A DNA stretch of 64,000 bases from Photorhabdus laumondii subsp. laumondii (lineage in GTDB: Bacteria; Pseudomonadota; Gammaproteobacteria; Enterobacterales; Enterobacteriaceae), in NCBI RefSeq assembly GCF_003343245.1, contig NZ_CP024901.1, positions 3,534,001-3,598,000 on the forward strand. Direction: 5' to 3'. Positions 28,226-35,700 of this stretch are shown here, in pieces (within the stretch, counting starts at the first letter, position 1; each line of letters opens with the position of its first letter). The position numbers and the translations under genes were made by a program. The notes under the pieces are model-generated. The model saw only the letters and a program-made list of their open reading frames with translations. It was not told where the DNA came from and ran no database searches.

Positions 28226-28252
28226 ATTGCAATCAATATATATTATTGCAAT
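28226..28252. promoter_or_regulatory. Palindromic operator upstream of fitA-like gene
   Basis: An inverted repeat with identical outer arms ATTGCAAT (28226-28233 and 28245-28252) around an AT-rich centre lies 25 bases upstream of the antitoxin start. A ribbon-helix-helix antitoxin would be expected to bind such a site. Confidence 0.6.
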
Positions 28253-28332
28253 CATGGCTGCAAGCATGTGGGATAGAAAGAGAGCTAATTGCATTCAATC
28301 AAAACCCATTAGCAAAGAGTTGGAAAGAAATC

Positions 28333-28527
28333 AGCGGCTAAATCAGGTAAAGCTGGCAAAGCAATATATGTAGAAAAACCTATGGCATTAACATTTGATT
28401 CAGAAGTAAAAAACATGTTATATAATCATATATTGGAACGAAAAAAATGGGATAAATCAGAATTCTATTATAATCTCCACCAAGATTTTATTAAGAAAGA
28501 ATTCGATATAAACATATTGGGAAAATA
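28333..28527 (+). pseudogene. Recombination scar: duplicated Gfo/Idh fragment fused to another gene's tail
   Basis: The plus strand at 28351-28398 repeats 28795-28842 of the following oxidoreductase gene with only two differences, encoding AGKAIYVEKPMALTFD. It then continues in frame as a 43-residue tail unlike that gene (NMLYNHILERKKWDKSEFYY and on, ending INILGK) to a TAA at 28526, two bases before the intact gene's start. There is no start codon or ribosome site. This is the relic of a deleted upstream gene that recombined with part of the oxidoreductase gene. The tail's family is unknown. Confidence 0.6.
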
Positions 28528-28529
28528 AA

Positions 28530-29543
28530 ATGAAAAAAACAATAAAATGGGGCATTATTGGTTGCGGTGATGTTACTGAAGTAAAAAGTGGCCCTGCCTT
28601 TTATAAATTAGATAATTCTGAATTAGTTGCAGTAATGCGGCGCAACGCTAATTTAGCAGAGGATTTTGCTAAGAGACATAATGTCCCTAAATGGTATTCT
28701 GACGCTAATTCACTTATTAATGACAAAGACATTGATGCAGTATATATTGCAACACCTCCCTCTACACATAAAGAATATACCATTTTAGCGGCTAAAGCTG
28801 GTAAAGCAATATATGTAGAAAAACCTATGGCATTAACATTCGAAGAATGTAATGAGATGATCGCGATTTGTAAATCCCAAAATGTTCCCTTATTTGTGGC
28901 TTATTATAGGAGAGCATTACCAAGATTTTTAAAGATCAAAGAATTAATTGAGTCAGGTGCGATAGGAACACCAAGAATTGTAAGTTGTATACTTTACAGA
29001 GAGATAGAGAAATGTTACCAAGATCCTCATCATTTACCTTGGGTTGTTAATCCAAAAATTTCCGGTGGTGGGTTATTTGTTGATTTAGCATGTCATACTC
29101 TTGATATATTAGACTTTCTTTTGGGAAAGATTATTTCTGTCAAAGGACATGCAAATTCACAAGGGAATGCTTATCCCGCTGAAGATTGTGTATCAATGTC
29201 ATTTATGTTTGAAAATAATATTCAAGGTGTGGGTATATGGAATTTTGTGTCGAACTCTAGAGGAGATAATGTTGAAATAATTGGTACTAAAGGAAAAATA
29301 TCTTTCTCTACATTTGGAAATTCAGCCATTTCATATTATGACGAAAATAATAAATTACACCAATTTAATATTGATAATCCAAAGCATATAGAAATGCCAT
29401 TGATTAATACAATAATTAATGAATTACAAGGAAAAGGATTTTGCCCATCAACAGGAGAATCAGGCTCACGAACCAGTTGGGTAATAGACCAAGTATTAAA
29501 AGACTATAGAATTAATAATTATTTACAATATAAAAATGAATAA
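28530..29543 (+). CDS. Gfo/Idh/MocA family NAD(P)-dependent oxidoreductase
   Basis: This 337-residue protein has the N-terminal Rossmann motif KWGIIGCGDVTEVKSGPAF, the ATPPSTHKEY segment, and the family signature EKPMA (97-101). The C-terminal domain includes GGGLFVDLACHTLDILDFLL with the usual D and H residues. Members oxidise or reduce sugars and polyols, for example inositol or glucose-type substrates. No partner sugar genes remain beside it, only the truncated frame upstream, so it is probably the last survivor of an operon. Codon use is very AT-rich. Confidence 0.88.
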   Translation: MKKTIKWGIIGCGDVTEVKSGPAFYKLDNSELVAVMRRNANLAEDFAKRHNVPKWYSDANSLINDKDIDAVYIATPPSTHKEYTILAAKAGKAIYVEKPMALTFEECNEMIAICKSQNVPLFVAYYRRALPRFLKIKELIESGAIGTPRIVSCILYREIEKCYQDPHHLPWVVNPKISGGGLFVDLACHTLDILDFLLGKIISVKGHANSQGNAYPAEDCVSMSFMFENNIQGVGIWNFVSNSRGDNVEIIGTKGKISFSTFGNSAISYYDENNKLHQFNIDNPKHIEMPLINTIINELQGKGFCPSTGESGSRTSWVIDQVLKDYRINNYLQYKNE

Positions 29544-29599
29544 ATTAGTTTTTAGAGGAAAATAAAAACCAAATATATATGAGTTCATTAAAAATATCG

Positions 29600-29643
29600 G
29601 AAGTTAATAAATGGTCTAAAAGACTTTATTAACTTCTTTTTAT
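29600..29643 (+). terminator. Terminator after the Gfo/Idh gene
   Basis: GAAGTTAATAAA (29600-29611) and TTTATTAACTTC (29625-29636) form a perfect twelve-pair stem followed by TTTTTATT on the plus strand. Confidence 0.85.
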
Positions 29644-29784
29644 TACCATTTTTATCAACTAAAACAGTTTTACTATTCATAATATTTATTCTTGACCAAA
29701 TAATACTATATATTCTGTCTATTGATGATTTTATATAATAGATATTGCTATGATCAGTTACGAAATAAAACTTAGGTTCTTTAA

Positions 29785-30291
29785 TCAAACATAACTTCTA
29801 CAACGCGAAAAAGCCAGCCGTAATGCCGCACCAACTTCCGCAGGAGAACTGTCTGCCGGAATAATGACATAATCAGCTTCAGAAATACCATCTTCAGACC
29901 AACCCTCCAATTTCTCATGGCAGGATGGTCGGATCGTTATTTGACCATCAAGCATACAGATACCACAGCTTAACATTTTCTTAAATAACTGCCGTTTTGA
30001 ACGGTAATTATAAGATCCCATCATCTCGGTGATCCAATTTTTATACTGTTCAGCATTTACATCATGATCAAAATAATCCCCGTACTTATCCAGCGGGATT
30101 ACTCTGCTTTTTGATAAAGCATCAAGCACAGCCTTTCCCAACTCTTGATCAGATACAATTGGCTGTAATAAATAATTACTTCCTGAGGGATCTGCTCCCA
30201 ATAAGCCATTGCCTGAATAGGTTTGTACTGAATAGAAATCACCATTAAATTTAACTCTTGCATTTAACCCTTGTTTAAAATCTGCATTCAT
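29785..30291 (-). CDS. CdiI-type contact-inhibition immunity protein, paralogue 3
   Basis: This 168-residue protein is the third of a set of homologous genes on the minus strand. It shares FNGDFYSV, SDQELGKAVLDALSKSRVIP, a FDHD segment, SKRQLFKKMLSCGICMLDGQ, EKLEGWSEDGISEADYVIIP and the C-terminal ALRLAFSRCRSYV with the genes at 30455 and 31125. The set resembles CdiI proteins that protect against CdiA C-terminal tRNases. It lies furthest from the toxin genes. The last codons of a toxin C-terminus (KITVVK, stop) overlap its start region, so it descends from a toxin-immunity module that lost its toxin. Confidence 0.75.
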   Translation of the reverse strand: MNADFKQGLNARVKFNGDFYSVQTYSGNGLLGADPSGSNYLLQPIVSDQELGKAVLDALSKSRVIPLDKYGDYFDHDVNAEQYKNWITEMMGSYNYRSKRQLFKKMLSCGICMLDGQITIRPSCHEKLEGWSEDGISEADYVIIPADSSPAEVGAALRLAFSRCRSYV

Positions 30292-30404
30292 TATTTCACC
30301 ACCGTAATTTTAGCAGTAAGGCTTATTTAATAACTATTTGAATCTTTTCGAGATAATTAGTGGACACATAATAACTACTACGTGTCCACCTTAATTAACT
30401 CTCT
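30292..30404. repeat. Intergenic direct repeat, copy A, with GTGGACAC hairpin
   Basis: About 110 bases here are essentially identical to 30962-31074: the relic of the toxin end, an AT-rich spacer, and an inverted repeat GTGGACAC (30360-30367) and GTGTCCAC (30382-30389). The two copies diverge after that. The repeat is part of the duplicated unit that carries each immunity gene. Confidence 0.85.
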
Positions 30405-30454
30405 AAATCAAAAATCATGAATAATCAATGCAAAAACAAACTGTTACCTTATCG

Positions 30455-30961
30455 TCAAACATAACTTCTGCAACGTGAAAAAGCCAGCCGTAGTGCCGCA
30501 CCAACTTCCTCAGGGGAACTGTCTGCCGGAATCACGACATAATCAGCTTCAGAAATACCATCTCCAGACCAACCTTCCAATTTTTCATGGCTAGATGGTT
30601 GTATCGTTATCTCACCATCAAGCATGCAAATACTACAACTCAACATTTTCTTAAATAATCGGCGTTTTGAACGATAGCCATAAGATTTCATCATCTCCGT
30701 TATCCAATTTTTATACTGCTCATCACTTGCATCATGATCAAAATAATCCTCACATTCATCAAGTGGGATTACTCTGCTTTTTGATAAAGCATCAAGTGCA
30801 GCCTTTCCTAATTCTTGATCAGATACAATTGGCTGTAGTAAATGTTTGCTACCTAAGGGATCCGCTCTCAATAAACCATTGCCTGAATAAGTTTTAACAG
30901 AATAAAAATCCCCGTTGAACATAGCGCTTGCATTTAACCCTTGTTTAAAATCTGCATTCAT
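30455..30961 (-). CDS. CdiI-type contact-inhibition immunity protein, paralogue 2
   Basis: This 168-residue protein is very close to the neighbour at 29785 (MNADFKQGLNASAMFNGDFY start, same EKLEGWSGDGISEADYVVIP and RCRSYV end), indicating recent tandem duplication. Differences cluster in the middle (CEDYFDHDASDEQYKNWITE), the region likely to contact a toxin. As with the others, a toxin-end relic precedes the start. No toxin gene of its own remains. Confidence 0.75.
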   Translation of the reverse strand: MNADFKQGLNASAMFNGDFYSVKTYSGNGLLRADPLGSKHLLQPIVSDQELGKAALDALSKSRVIPLDECEDYFDHDASDEQYKNWITEMMKSYGYRSKRRLFKKMLSCSICMLDGEITIQPSSHEKLEGWSGDGISEADYVVIPADSSPEEVGAALRLAFSRCRSYV

Positions 30962-31074
30962 TATTTCACCACCGTAATTTTAGCAGTAAGGCTTATTTAA
31001 TAACTATTTGAATCTTTTCGAGATAATTAGTGGACACATAATAACTACTACGTGTCCACCTTAATTAACTCTAT
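30962..31074. repeat. Intergenic direct repeat, copy B, with GTGGACAC hairpin
   Basis: This is the second copy of the unit at 30292-30404; its inverted repeat arms are at 31030-31037 and 31052-31059. Confidence 0.85.
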
Positions 31075-31124
31075 AAATCAAAGATCATGATCAATTTAGT
31101 GCAAAAACAACTGTTCATTTATCG

Positions 31125-31625
31125 TCAAACATAACTTCTGCAACGTGAAAAAGCTAGCCGTAATGCTGCTCCAACTTCCTCAGGAGAACTGTCTGCCGGA
31201 ATCACGACATAATCAGCTACAGAAATACCATCTCCAGACCAACCTTCCAATTTTTCATGGCTAGATGGTCTTATCGTTATTTGGCCATCAAGCAATTGGA
31301 TTCCACAATTATGCATTTTTTTAAAAAGCTGACGTTTTGAACAATAATTGTAAGTTTCCATTAAGAGTTTAACCCATTCTTTATATCTCTCAGCCTTTTT
31401 TTCATTGTCAAAAAAATTATCATCGGGATCAATCAGCCGACTTTTAGAAAGAGCATCCAGAATTACAATGCCTAGCTCCTCATCAGAAATATCAGGAGAT
31501 AACATATGGTTACCCCCTAAAAGGTCTAAATTCAGTGAACGATAACCCGAATAACTTATTATTGAATAAAAATCACCATTAAATACACATCTGGCATTCC
31601 GCCATCGTTTAAAAATCTCACTCAT
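31125..31625 (-). CDS. CdiI-type contact-inhibition immunity protein, paralogue 1 (partner of orphan toxin)
   Basis: The protein has 166 residues from ATG at 31623-31625, starting MSEIFKRWRNARCVFNGDFY. The ATG follows the toxin stop immediately (AAATAATG), the exact arrangement of a toxin-immunity pair. The C-terminal half is nearly the same as the two paralogues (EKLEGWSGDGISVADYVVIP), while the first half is more divergent. It should bind and neutralise the CdiA C-terminal tRNase fragment encoded just upstream. Confidence 0.78.
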   Translation of the reverse strand: MSEIFKRWRNARCVFNGDFYSIISYSGYRSLNLDLLGGNHMLSPDISDEELGIVILDALSKSRLIDPDDNFFDNEKKAERYKEWVKLLMETYNYCSKRQLFKKMHNCGIQLLDGQITIRPSSHEKLEGWSGDGISVADYVVIPADSSPEEVGAALRLAFSRCRSYV

Positions 31626-32005
31626 TATTTCACCACCGTAATTTTGACACTTACATTTTTCTCTGCACCATAAGTAATGGCTCGGTTGATTTGCTCCCAT
31701 TGGTCAGGAGTGGTAGTTTTAGGTATTGCAATTCTCACTTCACGCTTAGATATCATGTTAGCAGTGACATTTACACCTGCTTTTGTTTCATCAATGAAAC
31801 GAATGGTATCATCAATATTTCCTTTTATGGAAATATACAGTTGTTTTGGATTTTTAATTTTTGAAGCAGTACGTGTATCCAATGTTTTTACACTGGTAGC
31901 CAAACCTGTTTTTTCATCATAAAAATCAAAAGTCTTAAACCTTTCAGGCAACCGAGAACCTGCTGGCATTTGCGTAGCAACAAAATCCTCAAAAGGATAC
32001 CCATA
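31625..32005 (-). pseudogene. Orphan CdiA C-terminal toxin module (CdiA_C tRNase-like)
   Basis: An open frame from just after a TAG (32006-32008) encodes GYPFEDFVATQMPAGSRLPE, then FKTFDFYDEKTGLATSVKTL, a KQLYISIKGNIDDT segment and a conserved end KNVSVKITVVK. These are the landmarks of CdiA_C-type tRNase toxin tips. There is no delivery domain and no ribosome binding site. The only ATG (31967-31969) is inside the domain. It is a typical orphan toxin cassette downstream of a functional cdiA, available for recombination onto the main gene and paired with the immunity gene that follows. Confidence 0.72.
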
Positions 32006-32106
32006 CTATTTCAATCGCAAGACTCCATTGGATAGATCCAGTAAGCAGTAAAAAATTTCCTAATACAACACAAAGACTATCTAAGGTAATAAAAAAATAT
32101 ATATTT

Positions 32107-32136
32107 GGTAACATCGGTATGGAAACCGATGTTACC
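32107..32136. terminator. Hairpin after the tps/cdi operon
   Basis: GGTAACATCGGT (32107-32118) and ACCGATGTTACC (32125-32136) form a twelve-pair stem. On the minus strand it is followed by AT-rich sequence with a T run a few bases later, and on the plus strand by CATTTTT. It probably ends the tpsB-tpsA-immunity transcript. Confidence 0.6.
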
Positions 32137-32195
32137 CATTTTTACTACATAGCAATATCGCATATCAATCCAAGATAAAATTAGCTTGATATACA

Positions 32196-32732
32196 CTAAC
32201 TAATAGAATTAAAGAAATTATTGATATCTTCTTTTGATAATCCTCTTATTAGAACACTTACAATATTTTCATCATCGTCCAATCCCAACCACAAAGAGTT
32301 GCTACATTTAATCCAACTGGATAACATACATTTCTCTTTTATGACCAACATTATAGATTCTTGATAAATCAATGCTTTAATCACACAATTGAATTCATCG
32401 ATAAAACGATGATTAAAATCATTATTTTCAGTAAATCTCCATATATTCACATCAACTATAGGAAAACCACATTTACTTTCATATGATTCAATAAGATAAT
32501 CATCTGCATATTGAATAAACTCTGGATTAATTATAACCAAAGTAATCGCTGCAATTCTGCCATTACTAGGCAAAATAGCAAACTCTAATAAACTCTTCTT
32601 ATCATCACCAACTCTCCAATATAAAGGAGTTTCGTTTATATTATCAACTAATTGGATATCAATAGGTGTGTAACCATCAATATTAATGATTACTTCCTGA
32701 TCATTTACTGGCTTGATTATTTTCAGCATCAT
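32196..32732 (-). CDS. Immunity protein of the TpsA/CdiA toxin (family not recognised)
   Basis: This 178-residue acidic protein starts MMLKIIKPVNDQEVIINIDG and ends RGLSKEDINNFFNSIS. Its ATG overlaps the tpsA stop, the classic position of a CDI immunity gene, and it is not similar to the three CdiI paralogues downstream, as expected if it matches a different toxin tip. It contains several beta-strand-like stretches (TLVIINPEFIQYADDYLIES) and no membrane segment, so the toxin should act in the cytoplasm. Function rests on position. Confidence 0.65.
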   Translation of the reverse strand: MMLKIIKPVNDQEVIINIDGYTPIDIQLVDNINETPLYWRVGDDKKSLLEFAILPSNGRIAAITLVIINPEFIQYADDYLIESYESKCGFPIVDVNIWRFTENNDFNHRFIDEFNCVIKALIYQESIMLVIKEKCMLSSWIKCSNSLWLGLDDDENIVSVLIRGLSKEDINNFFNSIS

Positions 32733-35700
32733 TATTTATACAACGCATGTTTTAATACTGGATAAGGATCTGTAGATCGCTGACTAAATATTAACTCCCA
32801 ACGACCTACTTGCATTTTTTCATTAAACTTCAAACCTTGAGATGATGCATTCTTGATCGCATGTTGAAGACTTGACAACATAGCTTGGCTCCCTTCTGTT
32901 GTGCTGTGTGACAATCCATTACGCGTTAGATATTCCTCCATATGCTTGGTTGCATTTGGGTTAACCCATACAACTTTTCCATTTACCGTCATCTCAAACG
33001 ATTTTGGTATTGATGTTCCAGGAATTGCAGGCTGTGTTGCTTTTATAGAATCCCATACTGTTCCTGACTTACTAATATCACGCTTAATTTCATTCAACAA
33101 TATCCTTGTTTCAGGGGCATTTTTAGCTTTAACCGCAACTTTAAGTTTTTCAATGATTTTTACTGATAACTTCCCACTAGGAATAACACTGAGCGTAGCA
33201 AGAAGATAATCTTCCAATTTCTCTGCATCATAAAATCCTTTCGTTGCGCCAATGACAGGGATGTAATCCATAACTGCTAACGCAGCTTGTTGACGAGCTT
33301 CCACACGAATTAAAGCCTCTTTATCACCTTCCATTGCAGCCAACATATCTTTTTGGTTTTCTAACGCTAACTGAGTAAGCTGATGATCAATATAGTTATA
33401 ACGAAAAACTATCTCAGATGCATTTGCACCACTGTAAGCACCATCCGGCGTTCCTGTTACTATTGCTCCCGCTACTGAACCAAAAACTTTTGCTAGCTGG
33501 GCATTAGATTCATTATCAGACATAGCCTTTATTAGCTTATTTAACTGACGTTCTGATTCATCACGAAATTTAGGCTCAAACAAGCTATTATCCATAATAG
33601 AACCAGCCAATTCCGCAGCCAAAGCCCCTGCCATTGCGCCTTTAACATTTCCTCTGCCAATTTCAGCGCTTATCCCTGCGACAACTGCATGGCTTAACGT
33701 TTTACCCGGCACTCCAAGCACTTCGCCGTTGTCACCAATTAATCTGGCACCTTCCGCATTAATCTGGCTGCCAATATTAGCCAACAGAGCCGTAGTCAAA
33801 TTATCTTTAAAGCTGCCGCCGTTAATGGCGGTATTCAAGCTAGAACTAATAATGGATTGACCCGCTACCCGTTGGACGACTTTATTCCAATCACCATTGC
33901 TGATTTGGGGTAATTTCGCTTTTGTGGGATCTAATTTGGTACCATCAGCCGCTTTATCCCATCCCATGTAGGAATCAAATCCGGCCAATGCGCCACCAAT
34001 CGCCATTGAGGTAATTGTTGATTTAACCGCATCACTGCTACCTAATACTTTTAGCGCTTTGGATATGTCCCCCTGATTATCCACAATAGCAACCGCCGCC
34101 TGTGCCGCCAGTGATGACATTCCCGCAGTTAACGCCCCACCCGCAACGCTATTACCCGCATAAGATGCGACAGATGCCGCTAAAGAACTGCCTGCGGTTG
34201 CCGCCGCCGCTGCAATCGCAATTACCGCAGAAACCACTGGATTCAAATGCTGGCTCTTGTGATCCCAACTGTCATAAGCGTCTTTGACCACATTCCACTG
34301 GATATCTTTATTTTCTCGAAGCCCTTTCAACCAAGCTGTTTCTGGCGTATTTCCCAATACGGCTAATACATTTTGCAATGACTGACCATTTTTAGCTTTA
34401 ATATCAGCACTAACACCGTTGGCTGCTTCCACTGTCAGTTTTCCACCAGTGAAAATCTGCGGTAATACCCATTGGGTTTCGGTATAACCTTTATCCCTTT
34501 GCTTAATATAAAAGCCTTTGGAATAGGTAATAGTCTGTTCAAAAGCGGTATTTTTTACTGCTTTAAAATTAACTTTACCGTGAGTGCTGGTCAGTTTGGC
34601 GTTTTTATTAGTCGCAATTTTACTGGCTTCGTAAGTGCTATCATCCCGGCTTAACAGGTTAATATCACCACCCGCAGTAAATTCAGTGACTTTATTAGTG
34701 ACATCATGACGGGTACGTTTAATGGTTTTCTTTTTGCCATACCACTTACGTTTGGTTTCTGTTTTCTCATAGTGGCTAGATTCTTCCATTGCCTGAGCGT
34801 ACAGATAACCGCCTTTCGCCGCGACGTCCATCGCACCTTTGGCAGTCAGTTTAGTGGCTTGGAAAAGAATACTGCCGTTTGAAATAACAGTTAATATACC
34901 GCCACTAGTCAATGCAGTACCTTGCTGTGTGACTGATTCAGTGAATTCCCTGCCTTTTTCCCGGTAAGAGTGATTCTGCACTGATTCAAAACGCATATTG
35001 CCGCCGGAAGAAATCGTTGTATTTCCTCCTGAGCTTAATGTAGCGCCTTGGGTAATCAGCGTTCCATTAGCAGCTAAGGTAAGCTGTTTTCCACCATTAA
35101 CTACAGCAACGATATGGCGATCATCTTTATTATTATCGTTCTTATTATCAATAGCGGAATAGCCCAGAGCTAACAAGTTAATATTCCGACCTGCTGATAA
35201 TAATGTATTACCTTTCGCGTTAATTTGAGCCGCCTTGCCATTGATATCGGCACCACTGATAATATTGATATTATTTCCTGCGGTTAATCGGCTACTTAAT
35301 TCACCAGAACGGGATGTGGAAAATAGTTTATTCAGTGAAGGAGATAATTCACGAGGAGTGAGATCAATGTTTTTTGCAGCGGTCAAGTTGATATCTTTTA
35401 CCGCTGAAACATTAACTCCCTTAATAAATAAATTTCCTCCAGCATTAATGACAACCGAGCTTTTTGCATCAAGCTTACCTATTGTAGATAACATCTGATT
35501 AAACAGCGTTTGTTCCTTACTCTCAGCGCTCACATCCCCCATTCGTTTATGTGTCAATAACTCACTGTTATTATCAATGGTAATATCATGATTTGCAGTT
35601 AAAGAAATATTATGACTTTTCGTTAAGAGGATATTGCGAAGAAGAATGTTCTTACCTGCATGTAAGAGTAAATCACCCGTAGCTTCTAAGCTACTTATTT

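Noticed and set aside
27928..28341. 137-residue plus-strand frame across the FitAB-type genes
   Set aside because: Most of it is antisense to the fitA-like gene. Only its last 20 or so codons (ELIAFNQNPLAKSWKEISG) could be a relic of a lost gene, and this is too short to claim.
29588..29788. 66-residue minus-strand frame after the third immunity gene
   Set aside because: It starts at TTG without a ribosome site and its end is encoded by the terminator stem of the Gfo/Idh gene, so it is probably a chance frame in AT-rich DNA.
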